Positions 1 through 13,650 are shown, counted from the stretch's first letter. The stretch: DNA of 64,000 bases from Metopolophium dirhodum (GCF_019925205.1 NC_083560.1:100902083-100966082); one strand, 5' to 3'. Translations and numbers: made by a program. Notes: generated by a model from the sequence alone, not told the origin.

Positions 1-850
1 CCGGACATGCGACGGCACATACCACTCTATCCGCCACAGGTGGATTGCTTATTTTTGTTTTGTCATAGATAAGTAATGACTGATTTGCTAGACACTCTAA
101 CATGCAGATTTTCGAATTAACATTTTCTTACACGTATGAAGAAAGCACCGGACATACGCTGGGGGATAGTATCATCATTGATTTGCCGGTTTTCATGGGC
201 CATGGGAGATTTCTAGACACTGAATCTTGACTTTCAAACGTTCCCACCTTCGAAACGAGACCGCCAAAGAGCCAGGCCATATCAGAATTCTTATCACCTT
301 CTAATGTATAAGTGCGACATTTATAATTCGAATGTGTCTCCAAAATCGGTACTCACTTACAACTAACACGGTCAAGGGGTCCAACTATTTTTTCGATTAT
401 TCACCTATCTACGCAACTAACGGGGTCCGCAATCCACCGCAGGTGGATTGCATACCTGATGATATACGCTTCGCATATAGTCCGCGATCCGACGCAGTCG
501 GATCGCCTACCTATGTGATTTTATGACTGATAGCTAGACAATCAAATAAACCTATCGACTCTACACTTTTTAACAATTTCAACAACCAAAAGCAGCGGAG
601 AAACGGGAGATGATCCTGGAGATCGTATCTAGCCTATCCATTTACAACGTTCGTGACGGATTGCTAGACGCTCAAACTTTTAAACATTCCCGCCAAAGCG
701 CCAAGCCTTATCTCCAATCCATATCACTAATCCTTATCACAAATCCTAAACTTTCGTCCTACAGCCTTTGTGACTTTTATAATTCCAACGACATTGTCTC
801 CAAAATTGGTACCCACTCTCAGCGAGTCCAACCCTCCCAGAGTTTCACTT
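1..850. repeat. degenerate repeat units with a conserved hairpin
   Basis: Several phrases recur in this segment. A gctagacac-type phrase appears near 81, 208, 531 and 658. A phrase reading gtctccaaaat(c/t)ggtac appears near 332 and 795. A compact hairpin with a 3-base loop occurs at 29-45, 431-449 and 486-504. The spacing of matching pieces is roughly 400-450 bases, so this is a decayed tandem repeat, probably continuing left of the window. Short open frames at 128-343, 332-526 and 610-852 fall inside it. They have no recognisable domain and look like by-products of the repeat. The element class is unknown. Confidence 0.6.
486..504. repeat. small hairpin, GC-paired version
   Basis: GATCCGAC, loop GCA, GTCGGATC: a perfect 8-bp stem. 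The related hairpin at 431-449 is AATCCACC, GCA, GGTGGATT. A third at 29-45 is ATCCGCC, ACA, GGTGGAT, with one G-T wobble. All are followed by gc and a T-rich or tacc stretch, so they are homologous copies rather than chance palindromes. Confidence 0.6.
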
Positions 851-3599
851 AGAGCTAGTAATATTATAATATGATTTAATAAGTGGAATGAACCCGTATC
901 TGTAGAATATAGATCGCAGTATTATATTATTTAGACGTGAATACAACGTATATTAAACGGCATTTTACAGAAATTATAATTGACCCGAAAAATTAGTACC
1001 TACCCAAAGATACGACGGTTTTATACATTCGTTAGACAGAGCTTTACATAGTCGTAAGAAATTATGGAACGGTGTTTATTTGGTTTGAAAAAAAAATTAA
1101 CAAATTTAAATAGTATAATTTGTATTTATATATAGGAGCTCATTTAATATTATAGGGAATGGATTCGTAACTTAGTAGGCATCTCTAAACAAATTATTAA
1201 TTACAATTATTGCCGATGGTGATTACGATATTGGTCGCAGACTACGATAAGAATTGTGAGATTTTCACAAATGAATTGACCAAGTAAAAAAAAAAACCTT
1301 ACTTTTTTATGTTTTATAAAGTTTAAGATTAGTATCTATTGGGCCTATCAAAAACTTTATTTAATTACATAAAATAATATTTAAATAATTTTAGTTATTA
1401 TCATTTTTACCAATTTTTTTGGTATAGTCTTTGGATTTCGATATGTTTTTTTTATTCCATCGTCCTTTCGTCTTCGTATACACTGTCGAAGTCGAGCAGT
1501 TCAGGTTCTTTGAACTATATAATATAATAAAATTATAATATTATTATTACGATAATAGTTATTCTGACCGTCATCCGCACTACGACGACGAAAGAACTCC
1601 GCTGTTGCGGTTACCCGCACGCGTGGTTGTCGTGGACCGTGGTACATACGGTCGCAACCATATATACCTACCATATTAGCGGTAAATTACGGCGCGTAGC
1701 TATGTGCATGACAATTGACAATAGGTGCGTGTTATACCGATTACACGGTATGCGGTTCGATAGCGCGGAAATACGTGCAGTGAGCAGCGATATAATAATA
1801 TAAAGTTCTGCGTGTCGTGCACGATCGGCGCAGTCGTTCATTTCGTCCACTGTGTGCGCATACAATATTAATTATATTATTCTCCTAGTCGGTGATGTGA
1901 TGATGAGGTGTGGGATGGCGGAGTCAAATTTTTTTTCCACGCCATCTTTGATATTAAAAACCCTGTCCGAATACAGTCGGAGTCATGCAGGATATTATAT
2001 GAGTATTTAATATTGCATAATATGTTCCTACCTATCCATTCCCATCCATTGTAATAATCCATTCAACTTCGAGTGATGATGAGCGTCCTGATGGCGGAGC
2101 GAGTCCAGCGGAAATTCCTTAAGTTCTGTGCTTTTGTAATGCAAATTTCAGATTGCTCTTCTGTTCTTCGAGTGCACGGTCGAAATTGATCAGTCACGAT
2201 TTCCGATATTGATGCTCCAATATAAATATTATATAATTATCTATCTAATTATATACCTTGTCTCTCCGCCATGATGCAATTATCAGCATCACTATTCCGA
2301 TTTGGACATTTTGTTTGTCTAATTATATATATTTTTTTTTCAATATGACATTAGTTTTTTATAAATTAATAATGATTGTAAGGAATAATTAAATTATTAT
2401 TATTAATTGGACAAATAAATAGATAAATAAATATAAATTAGGTAGATATTAAATTAAATATACAAATTTTTGATTATTTTTTCGAATTTATGAATTATGA
2501 CATTTTTTTATGAATAAAAAAGAATTGATTGTAAGTTTTAATATGTCATAACGTCATATACGTGTTATACATATTATATTATATAGGTATATAGTAGGTA
2601 CATACGTTACATGACCTACGATTGTGACTTTTAAAGTCGACTTTATCGTATAAGATATCGCGAAAACGTAAGACTTATGGTTTAGATGGAAATCGGCTAT
2701 GCCTGTTACGATTAATTTGAAATACCTCCTTAAAATATATTTTTCCGTTTGTACCACAAATTGTTAATTTCGTTTGCCATTTAAAGTCTGTCCGACGTAT
2801 GCATGTTTTGATGTGTGTCTAAATACCAGAGCCCCAGTACTATCTCAAAAAAACTAAATATTCATAACAATATAGTACAACAATAAACGGAGATCGCTCA
2901 ACAAGTGCTCATTGACACAATATAATACGTCCCGTGGTTTTTTCGATATTATCGGCGAGTATTATCCCTGTAGGATTATGATTTACGGTAAACATCCAAA
3001 AGGAAAAAAAAAATGTCAAAACAAACCTAAACGCTGACAAATGGTCCGTATTTGTCAGTAATGTTAAAAAAAACCGCTATTCTTATAAAATATTGTTTAT
3101 TTGAATTATACACTTATAACGGTTAAAAAGGTACAATTTAAAATGATATAGGTCTTTACTGTACAACGGCTATTGAAATATATTATGTAATAAGTGGGTA
3201 GGTATTTATAATACGGGATGACTGAGTCCAGGCTATTTTTTGGGGTTCAAATCGAGTTCGTTGAACCTCGCACAGCGTGCTATGATAAGATATAGGTTAT
3301 ATTGTTCAAAATTACGACAGTTTTGCCGAAAATACTTCGTGAACACTAAATATTTACTTCAAGTCCAAAATAACGGAGAGTGTCGAGTGAAAACAAAAAA
3401 TAATTTTCACAATTAATACATTTATTAATACATTGTGTTTAAGATTCAATTTCATAAAATTCAAAAGTTAGGTAGGAACTGAAGTATATCTAAGAAATAT
3501 AGTTGAATCTTGAATGAAACTTGAATCATCAGCTTTATATATTACATTATTACATTTTAATGACGTATATCTACGTTATTTTAGTATATATTAACGGTG
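851..3599. other. AT-rich noncoding stretch
   Basis: No gene is supported. A GC-richer patch lies at about 1560-1840. Two related phrases built around gatggcggag occur near 1912 and 2091. A 7-bp stem (GGTTCAA/TTGAACC) with a 10-base loop is at 3244-3267. I considered it as a tRNA T-arm, but no cloverleaf can be built around it. Short open frames at 1668-1865, 1877-2062 and 2554-2757 on the minus strand show no domain. Confidence 0.5.
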
Positions 3600-4060
3600 T
3601 AGCTTCACAGCCTTCCCTCCCCCAAGGGTCACTGTAATTTATAAGTTCAATTTTTCATCAAGGGTAAATCATTCCATACCTATAGTAGGTATCGTACGAA
3701 TGTAGGTATATACGAAAAACGGTTCTGAGCGAAGACGGTCTGTCATCACCCTATATTATTACACTAAGTATATTACTAAGTATATTTTATAATATATGTA
3801 TTTTATATTGCTACTAAATTATTTATTTTACTGTTGGGTTAAATTAATTGTTGCCAAAGACATAGCATTTGAAAATGTCGTTATGTGTATAAAATATAAA
3901 AATAAACGTTTAAGTTCCAAGTACCGACAAATAATATTTTTAAATTAAATCAAAATAACAAAAACGTTATTCTTCATTTGAATATCAAATTTCGTACAAA
4001 TTTGAACTTAAAATGTCTTTAAAAAAACATAAGAATATAATAATATAAAATAAATACATA
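3600..4060 (+). repeat. dispersed repeat family, copy 1 (partial)
   Basis: This segment matches 39,040-39,490 over most of its length. Shared phrases include tctgag(c/a)gaag, aagtatattttat, catttgaaaa and acaaatttgaacttaaaat in the same order. Its left part shares the gggtcactgtaat and ttcaattt-type phrases of the family terminus seen at about 60,317. It appears to be a truncated, diverged copy. No coding sequence is seen in it. Confidence 0.6.
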
Positions 4061-4962
4061 TAAAAGTTTTTTCCACCGTTCATAATCAGTGTAAAGTGTA
4101 AACACACATTTTTTGGCAGACTGCTCAGCTAATCTCCACGTGATTTCTCGTGTTAGATAAAACTAAAATTTCTCACTCAAATCGAAAAACCAAAACATAT
4201 ATTTTATTGTATACTTGGATTTAATTCCGAAAACATAAAAGCATTCGTAGGACTCAATTCAATATTACCATTTATCGCTAATACATGATTGAAAAATTGA
4301 TTTATATTGTCTTTAATAATCGACCGCTTTGAAATACACCTCTTGCATAATAATAAAATTATATTCATGCATAATATTTATAAATTGAGAAATCCAAAAT
4401 AACGTAAAATGTTACAGCGGAAGCTTCCTGATATATTTTCAAACCTCCCTCCAGGACAAACATTATTAATGTTATTGTCGAAAAAAATGTTTGAACGCCA
4501 TTGAATTACAGTACATATTAATAAAATATAAAATTATACCGCTGTTGTGCGAACCCTTTAGCTTACATCGTACCATTGATGACCATTCCGCCACAACCCA
4601 CACGGCATAAAAATATTTCCTATAACTATGGTAAAACTACAACGTTTTATATTCTTTGGCCAAAAAGTTCAAATTTTGAAAAAAAAACATTTTTACGGAA
4701 ACTTTATACAAATATTAATTCAACATTTCTATGCAATCGTAGAGAAGAAAATATTTATAAAATATTGTTAGTCAAATATTCATTATTCAACCACTTTAAA
4801 ACATTCAGAAAATATTATCATTTCCCAAATGTGCAGCTAACGACGCGTAAAGTCCAGCAATCTCCACTCGTCGAAGACGTAAAAGAAAAAAAACTATTGC
4901 CAACGAGGATGGACATTATAATAATAATATTATGCCATAACATACCATAACGTATTATGTAG
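4061..4962. other. AT-rich stretch with one 124-codon open frame
   Basis: The plus strand has an open frame at 4576-4950. It encodes a lysine-, isoleucine- and asparagine-rich sequence with no recognisable domain or signal peptide. A frame of this length is only mildly surprising in such AT-rich DNA. It ends just before the GC-rich island at 4963-5065, which is its only contextual interest. I do not call it a gene. Confidence 0.35.
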
Positions 4963-5065
4963 CTGCTGTGGGCCACGAGGTTTCGGTCACACAAACGGCG
5001 TCTCGATCCGGGGTCAAGGTCGGTACCGGTTTCCCAGTCGTCGTCCGCGGCTGTCGCGCATGTCG
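4963..5065 (+). other. GC-rich island, possible exon
   Basis: About 100 bases of clearly higher GC content stand alone in AT-rich DNA. The plus strand has a tag before position 4963 that could end an acceptor, and gtatgtaaat from 5066, a plausible splice donor. All three plus-strand frames are open across it, so the frame cannot be chosen. The upstream pyrimidine tract is weak. A 5' untranslated exon or a regulatory island is equally possible. Confidence 0.25.
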
Positions 5066-5066
5066 G

Positions 5067-8000
5067 TATGTAAATAATATAATGTATAATATTACATTAT
5101 AGGAACCTATATATAGATACACAATACACACCCACGTTTGTTGTATTTTTTTTTAAAAAAATTTTTTGTTCGGACGACGGTTTGCGCAATTATTGGTATT
5201 CATAATATTATAAATAGCGACAGCCGAACAATAAGTTAGGGCATTAATTTACATTTTTTGGTTTTTAAATTCTATTTATTTTTAATTTTACAATTTGTAT
5301 GATATGTTTTTCTGTGAGCATAAGAATATAGTATATTATATTACATTGGAATGAGATTCGAAAGGTTTCGAGAGAAAATTATTTGTTTGCCAAGAAAAAA
5401 GTAACTTTCAGTGTTTGTACGTTTATGCATTGAACAAAAACTGTTTATTTTGAAATTGTTTTTTTTTTTTTATTAGTTATATAATGAAGAGTACTGCAAT
5501 AATGTGTTATGAATTTATGATAATTTAACAATTATTCTATAACAACTAAAAACCTAAAAAAATAAAATTTACTCGAAGTCTTCATAGATGATAAGTATAA
5601 CCACCGGACCAGGATGAAAACAAATCACTCGGACACTCGGTACTTTATAAGTATAGAAATTGAAAAATGTAGATATTGATACTTGCAAATTATAACTCTA
5701 TGATTTCCATTGATCCATTCAATTATGAAAATAGAAAAAAATTGTTTCAAACACAATATTCACCTGGGCCAGTGTACACTATTTTAAACATAATATTTGT
5801 ATTTGTTTTGAACAATCTACTTATCGACCAAACGTGTAATTAATATTAATATGTTCTTAATAAATGTTTGAGTTGTCAAAAGTGGTCAAAACAATAAAAA
5901 GTTTATAATAAATTAATCGTGACACAACCCTGGGCCATCGATGAGAGGCGACGTACCTATACCGTACACGTTTACGTATATATTTGTAGGCATATAGTTT
6001 CAGCGGACCAACAGAACGGTTGTAATGGTTGTGCGAGTGCGTGAAAAAACACGTCTCGTACATACCTCACCGGTGACCAGGTGACCGTGTGTGAAAGTAT
6101 AATGTAAATCCGAGTCGCGTCTGCCACCTGTATGATAATACAAGTAATAATATTATGTTTGTACAGTTTTGAATAGACGTTGCGCGCGTGCACCAGTTAC
6201 AGTTCGTCAACCAACGCGGTCCAAAGGATGACCGCGCATATTATACCTATATATCTACCAACTCGAGAATTCGAGACGATACCTATAAAAGTAAATCTTA
6301 CGGTTTTTTTTTTCTTCAAATGTTTGTTGGATTTACTGCAGCTGCGCGTGTAGGTACCCCCCCCCCCCCATATTTGTATTAGTTGCAAAGCGGTTACTAT
6401 AGCGGTGGTTCTCAGTCGTATAATATATTATAATAGTACCTATATTATATTATTATATGGACCGTAATATTTTGATTTTTCTTCCATTTATTAATATTAT
6501 TGTTGCTACGTGTTAGTGATAACCGAATAATACATTTTTCAACATTCAAATCATTTATACCGGAAACTATAGTAAACACCACCACGGCAAACGTATATTT
6601 TACATTCGCAACACTGCAAGGGTTTGCACTTGCATTTTTAGTTGAAATGAGACAGGTTCGGCGGAAATCCTTGTTGGGAAAAAGAGAGGTCCATATGCGA
6701 AACAAGTGCAACGAGATTATTTTAGTATAGAAAATACTATGATTTTACTATGTAATGATGGAGGAATGGCCCGAAGGAATCCAAGAAAATGGCCTAAGAA
6801 TATACTCGGAATCCCTTAAAGCGTTCATAATACGACGTTTTCATTCTTAATAATATTTTAAAACATTTAAAAAGCTGTCTATAATGGGGCGATTAAAAAT
6901 CTCAACTTATTTTACGATAACACGCAGTACCAGATTTATTATACCGTGTGCAAAATTCAAAGTTGTTGTCACCGCCATCATTTCCGCCTCTTTATTTCAG
7001 TTAGGTTAGTTAAGGTACTTAGGAATCAGGTTGACGGTCGAATGATTTACCATCCACTGAATTCTATTCTTTTCATTTTTAATTGTGTATTTTTTTGATA
7101 ACTCATGTATAAATCCTATAACATTTGGAAAATATTTCTGGAAACTATAATTAAAAACCTTGTATAGTCACGAAACACACTTGAAAGTAAATTTAAAAAT
7201 TACAATATTTTAGTGTAAAACTCCAAAAACCACTGAAATGTCTTTGACCTCATAAAATATCACATAAACCTATTATAAATATTATACCTAAATAAAGTAT
7301 TTTTTATATTATAATATTTGAATCAAAGCAATACAAATATACATTTATTACACGTCAAAATTAACAATTATTTACAGATTAATTAACCTACCCTCTGTAA
7401 ACTTATGCAGCTTGTGTTGGAGATATGGAGCTATGATTACTACCAAATATAATAAATAAGAACAAAATATAAATATAAATTAATGTTGAAATTCAATAAT
7501 ACAATTCGAAAACCTTAAATTTAAGATTACAAAAAATATTCTTAAAATAAAAAACAGTAAATACATAAATAATGTGCTATAAGGTACTATATACATATAA
7601 CAAAACTGAAACAAGGTGGTTAGTGTTACCGCAACTCATTATCTAATTCCAAAAATAAATATTTATATACCAAGCATTTTAATTTGCTATTATGTACATA
7701 ACATTAAATTATAAAACATAAAACGAATTTTTTCTTTCATTCCGCGCTCTTTGACGCACTTCACGTCAATGGAATCTCGTCGTTAGAAACGTCGCGTACG
7801 ACATAACAGTATGCTATATTATTATACTTATTACTATTATGCCTACCATAGTAATAATTGACGGTCAAAGAACAAACGTCATCGGATATATACGGATCGA
7901 TTTAATAATAATTACTCGTCTTGATAACGGGTTGGAATCGAAAGCTTTGCAGCCAACATAAACGTGTTTTGATCGATTAGACCGCGATGTGAATACAACA

Positions 8001-9099
8001 TTACATTCATAGACGTGTTTATGGAACTAACATTTTGAGCCCCCTTCCCCCTTTTATCATTGATAATATGATAACTGATAAGAGGGACCTCCCGAAAATC
8101 TACTCTTGGAAATTATAGTTACATAGTAGATATGCATGGTAGAATCTACCAGGTAGACCATAAGGAAGTTCAATAATGTAACAATACATATTATACAATA
8201 TACATATATGTACCTACGTAATATTGTAATTATGATAATAATTATTTATTAATATTTATATCAGAACGTTTTTTATTATAAATGATAATAGTAATTACAA
8301 AACAATAATGCTCACACGACTGCCGAATAATTAAAAAATAAAAATGTGTTTATTGTTTAACAATGAATATTATTAAACAATAGGGATCATGAAGTCTCGT
8401 TGATCAATTTAATCGTGTGAAAAATCGCTCTGTTTTGAGTGTAATAGGTTTTATAATATGGTATCCGATAGGAAAAAACTGAGCGTATTTACACCCTAGA
8501 ACTCTAAACTTGACACAAGAAAGTAGGTAGTGGTGAATACGACCTCCAATGAGTTTATTCGGAAATGATAAATTTGTAACTACTATACTAGAGTTGACAA
8601 AATCAAGGTGCCTGAGAACCCGTGTATAACCATAAGCGAATGACAGTTATTAATGTAGTGCGGCCAAAAAGCTATACATACTTTAGAAATCTACATTGCT
8701 CGCCAAGCATGTATCGAAAGCTTGACTCCTAGACGATAGTCAAGGCTTCACAATATAAATTCATATTATTCTAAATGTGATCCAACAAAATAACAATTGA
8801 GAGGGACTTACAGTTTGAACTCGTGCAGTAGTGATGCTTTTAAGAAATCCAAAGCAAAAATTAAGAAAAACCTGCAGTAACGCAGAGCATTATTAATACA
8901 GTTGACAATTAATAAATGTGAAACAGTATTGGGGACTGCAAGTCTCCACATTGGAAAACACTAGAAATGTAATACATGAACAGATAATCTTTCATCACAG
9001 TTAATCATTTAAACACGGTTTTGCCACACCCCTTCCGAATGTCATATCGGCACTCTATTTCTATTTTTTTTACCCAGGTGAAGGGAGGCCAAATACATA
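5067..9099. other. AT-rich noncoding stretch
   Basis: No gene is supported. A run of 13 C lies at 6357-6369. An imperfect palindrome rich in TTATCA/TGATAA is at about 8057-8088. On the minus strand a donor-like gtatgt lies near 6062-6067, with a possible acceptor near 6132. The intervening segment is too short to judge. Short open frames at 5857-6730 overlap on both strands and have no domain. Confidence 0.45.
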
Positions 9100-9640
9100 C
9101 ATTTGTGTAGTACCTATGTTTGAAGCTGTTGTTCGTCAAGGCATTCGAATGATTCCACGATTTTTTTTTTCCACCACAGAGTTGTTGCGAATACTTCCCC
9201 CGTCACAGGTGTCTCGGCACCACTATATTCCCATGGTTGGTCTGCAGCGGAGGGGAGAACACGCATATTTCGGCCGTTTCCGCCGCGGTGAGGAATTTTA
9301 ACAGTTTCACGGTTTTTATTTTCTTCCACAACCAAAGTCGTGGGTTATTCGGCTCGTAACGACGCACAATCATACCACTAATACCCGTATTATGTATTAC
9401 AATTATTGTAGAATCTTGACCGCGACCGCCGTCTGCAAAGAGGGGAAAACCCGCAATTCATATAACAGCGCGTCCAAACCACGAGACGTTATATTATTAT
9501 TGTTATTTTCCATTTCCGATTCGGTGAACCCGTCGATGCGGCCGATTCGCCCGATCGATTTTTTGTCCCACTCGACGAGTTTATATTATATAGTCACAAC
9601 GACGACACACACACACACATAATGCCCATAAACGTATAAA
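9100..9640. other. GC-richer patch, function unknown
   Basis: This segment is noticeably richer in GC than its surroundings and has open frames on both strands (plus 9116-9301 and 9392-9622; minus 9114-9335). None resembles a family I know. A short CA run ends it near 9605-9619. It could hold an exon, a promoter or an enhancer. The sequence alone does not decide. Confidence 0.3.
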
Positions 9641-11919
9641 TTAGCAACTGTGGAAATGAAGTAAATTGTGGACTGGGTATATAATTTTCTGTTAAAAATT
9701 CGTCACGCTCGTTTGCAGTCTAGGTGCCTGTACAATAATTATTTTTAATCTATGCTCGTTGATATATATATATATATAGGTATACGAATCTCCCGAAATG
9801 TCGTCATTATAATGTGACATTACAAGAGGGGCACGTCTCGATAAGGTGTGATGCTCAGGATAATTATTTTCTTTCCCCTCTACATCTGTTGACTAGTCCA
9901 ATAACCTTTTGACGAGCATAATATTATGCACTTAACGTTATTATTCAATTTGATCATTTATTGTACAAACCGATCCCAGTCGGCCTTGGCGGCCATAATT
10001 CACTATAATGTTATACCATAACGGTTGATTTAGGCGATATCCTATACATAAGATAGTATATCATATATATATATTATAATTTTGCATATTTCGGTACCAA
10101 CGATGATTTTCTGATGGAATGTGCTTTCAAAATCTATCGTACGTGTAATATTGTGTGGCCTATGGCGGTGCGTGAAAAATCGATAAATATAATATACAAA
10201 AGGGAACAAATCGGTTTAACCTTAGCAATTAAGATTTTCGGATTTTTTCCAAACCAGACCTCTAGGGTACCGGTACCTCTATATATGGATATTTGAGTTG
10301 GATGTTTGAGTGGGAAGTTAGGTTTACCTTTATCATAAATATATACTGATATATTGTATGACATTGAGTGATTATTTTATGATCACGTGGCAAAAATGCA
10401 AATAATTAATTTAAGTATAATCCAAAAATTAAATAACTCTTTTCACCTCTGATTACCTTGTTTTTAGTTTCTGAAGCTCAGTTTTCCGTGTATACAACTG
10501 GAAAATTATGATTTCCACAAACTGCTATAACTTCGTAATTGGCCAACACTCATCATATGAGTCATATTTATGGGCATTGACAAGTTAATAAATTAAAAGT
10601 TAAATTTAACTAACTTATTGTCTTAACTTATTAGTTTGATGTTTTTATTAACTTAATTATTTAACTTCACTATTAAGCCTCTAATGTCCAATATCTTAGA
10701 AATAATTTTTAAGATTATTAAAAATCAACTTATAATTTATTTAATATTTGGAATGAAGTAAGTTTTTAATTTTCATATTATATCTATACAAAACTATTTT
10801 TGTTTATTACAATTATTGAAAATCAGCTAAAGAAAATTTCTGAACCGTTGCCAATGTCATCCGTGTATAAAATTTGTTTACATACTTAAATTTTCAAATA
10901 TTTTATGCATCAGTAGTCACATTGATTATATTAATTTTATTTATTTTTATTTCATTTAATTCTATTTATTACTTTTTTTGGATTTATTTTCCATGGACAT
11001 TTTTTCCCTGAATATTTTAGGTGATGCCCATGAATACCCACGTACAATAATATTATTGAAAATATCAATACAGAATAGTGTTATGATGGGATAAAATTGT
11101 AGTTATTGATGCGAAACAAATTTTTGTGGTACCAATCGAAATACTTTTATAGTTATAATTCAGTATGTAGCTAATAAATGTGTAGAATTAAATATTAAAT
11201 ATTAGATTTATAATAATAGGTATGATTCTTAAAAATTGCACAAATACAAAAAAAGTGTAAGCCACTGCAGGGCACTGATATACCACTTTTGGTCATCAAG
11301 TATAGGACCTTCAGCAGATATTTTATTTTACTTTTACTGTTTTGTTTTGACGTGGTTGTGTGACTTGGTTCCTGGTATAAATAAGCTAAAGCTTAAAACT
11401 AAAATCGTAAATTAATGTAATTTAGTAAACATATAAAAAAAAATTATGAATGTACAAGTTTCGAGTCCCCGTGAATAATATTTTCGAATTAGACCAAAAT
11501 TATTAAAATTGTTATCATCCATTAAAATATCTAATTTCATTCAAATATGAATTTCAAATGTACCTACATAAAAATAATTGATCTTGTCTATCTTGTCTAT
11601 TTTTGGCTTTAAAATAAACTACTCATGAGGAACCTTGTGTTAAATTTCCAAGCTTTTTTACCGAGCGAAACTTTTTTTATTGACATATATAAAAAAATTG
11701 AAAATTTCATACGTCAATAAATATCTCAAAAATAGTAAAAAATATTTAAAATATTAAAACATGTATAAAAATAATAAAATAAACATTTGGTTAACATTTT
11801 AAGTATCTGCGGTTATTCGTTTTTGTATCAAACAAAATAACCAAATCAATTTTGTGTACAAATTCGAGGTTTTCTTATTTTTTTAATTTTAATTTTCCCA
11901 TTGTTATCTATTAAGAAAA
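9641..11919. other. AT-rich stretch with one MITE relic
   Basis: No gene is supported. A TA microsatellite lies at about 9763-9778. A fragment related to the hAT-type element at 54,874 lies at 10,572-10,680 and is listed separately. The rest is AT-rich sequence without clear structure. Confidence 0.45.
10572..10680 (+). mobile_element. fragment of the TTAACTTAA-rich hAT MITE
   Basis: Starting at gggcattgacaagttaa, this fragment follows the left end of the element at 54,874 (gggcattaacgagttaa) and continues with the same TTAACTTAA-rich pattern. The terminal CAAGGCT bases are missing and no right end was found. It is a degraded partial copy. Confidence 0.4.
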
Positions 11920-12060
11920 GTACTGGGAATTGTTTACTTTTGATTTCCCAAAATAGATTTCATTTTAGAAAAGATATTGATATTGAAATCCAAGCATTCT
12001 TACTTACAGACATGTACATCATTGTAAAATCAATACATTCATCGCAGAATCTAAAATAAT
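11920..12060 (+). repeat. dispersed repeat family, terminal fragment
   Basis: The phrases gtttacttttga, ttcatttt, atccaagca and catcattgtaaaatcaatac occur here in order. Their counterparts appear in reverse orientation at 61,950-62,135 and 49,640-49,830. This is the end of the family opposite to its gtcgctctgctg end. Confidence 0.5.
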
Positions 12061-12712
12061 TAATCAATCTACATCATCAAAGATAATAATAATATGTCGT
12101 ATGTATAAAAAAAATCTCTTAATTTTTAACTTACTGGTAAATACCAATAAATTGTAACAGTGGTTTATTTAGTCGTTAAATTGCTTAGAAAACTAACTAT
12201 TTTAATTAAAAAGTTAATACCTTTAGTTGATTAAGTTTTGACTTTGCTTTAACATTTTAACTATTATAATATTATGCTCTATATATAGTTACCTACTGTC
12301 CACCGTTGCCAGCAATGTCGTGCTGCAATTGTGCAAGAATCGCTCTGCATTACACTAGCGTACATATTTTTATATATCCGTTACACGATGGTTATCATAT
12401 TTACAATTGTCATTATATTTTATTATTATTACGACGATAATATCGCCATATTATTGTGATTATCATTTACAGCACCGAGCTGAGCTTGGAACCGCCGAGC
12501 ATAAAACCTTAGCGCTCGTTATAATCATATATATATATTGTATATAATAATATTTTAAAGGTATGGCACACCAACTATTATTTTTAACACTCGGACGTGA
12601 TCCATGGATCCCGCAATGTCATAGCAATAACCGCAGGTCGTCGGTATCCGGTCCGGTCCACGGACCGCTATATCGAGATGCAATAATCGTCTACTATCCG
12701 GTAGACTGAATT
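12061..12712. other. noncoding stretch with a GC-richer tail
   Basis: No gene is supported. From about 12,590 to 12,712 the sequence is richer in GC and includes a small inverted motif (ggtccggtccacggacc). It leads directly into the tandem array. Confidence 0.4.
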
Positions 12713-13650
12713 CGTTTCGACATGGCAGGCGAATAAATATTATACAATTATCTGGTCCCGCTGGTCGTCGCTCGTGAAAAATTCAATAATTCCAGTGGAT
12801 TTATCCCGCCTTAATAGACTCCGTTAAATGAAAACTGCACAGATATATTTTAACACAGTTATATTATAGTATAGCTGGGTTGTTACGATCCAATATAAAA
12901 TACAGCATATTTTCTTTTCTGTGACCTGCAATGGCACCAGTATAATATTATAAATTAAAAAAATCATAGCTGTTCACGAGTCCACTATACCCACTCATCA
13001 AATTTTATGCGATAAAAAGTAAAAAGTAGTCTATGGCGCTAAGAATCTCTCCGAATCTATTGATGAACATTTTATGAAAATCAGTCGAAAACTGTGGATT
13101 TTCATATGGGTCTTCTGTTTTAGACTGAATTCGTTTCGACACCGCAGGCGAATAAATATTATACAATTATCTGGTCCTGCTGGTCGTTGCTCGTGAAAAA
13201 TTCAATAATTCCAGTGAATTTATCCCGCCTTAATAGACTCCGTTAAATGAAAACTGCACAGATATTTAACACAGTTACATCATAGTATAGTTGGGTTGTT
13301 ATGATCGAATATAAATAATACAGGTCCAAAAGGGTAAAATGATATGCAATCACAATAAATATTTTCTTTTCTGTAACCTGCAATGGCACCAGTATAAGAT
13401 TATAAATTAAAAAAATGATAGCTTTTCACGAGTCTACTATACCGAGCGTTGCCCGTGACAAATTAAATGCCCGCGCATTTACCCCTTCTTAGACTCCATT
13501 AAATCAAAACGGCTCAAATTAATAACACAGTTATTTGCAGATTATTTTGATCGAATATAAAATCATACTTTATATTAACCATTTTATTTTCTGTAACCGA
13601 TGGCAACAATACAATAATATAAATAAAAAAAAGATGATAGTTTTTCGTGA
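12713..13650. repeat. three-unit tandem array
   Basis: Unit 1 (12,713 to about 12,990) and unit 2 (13,122 to about 13,442) both start with agactgaattcgtttcga and are nearly identical for about 290 bases. They are offset by 409 bases, with an unmatched segment of about 130 bases between them. A third, more diverged and shortened unit follows at about 13,441-13,650. It keeps the order agactcc(a/g)ttaaat, aacacagtta, ttctgtaac and gatagtttttc. The high similarity of units 1 and 2 points to a fairly recent duplication. No coding frame runs through the array. Confidence 0.8.

Noticed and set aside
3244..3267. tRNA T-arm-like stem
   Set aside because: The loop is 10 bases rather than 7 and no acceptor, D or anticodon arms can be placed around it.
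4576..4950. 124-codon plus-strand frame as a gene
   Set aside because: AT-driven composition and no domain. A frame of this length is only mildly unusual in a window of this size and composition.
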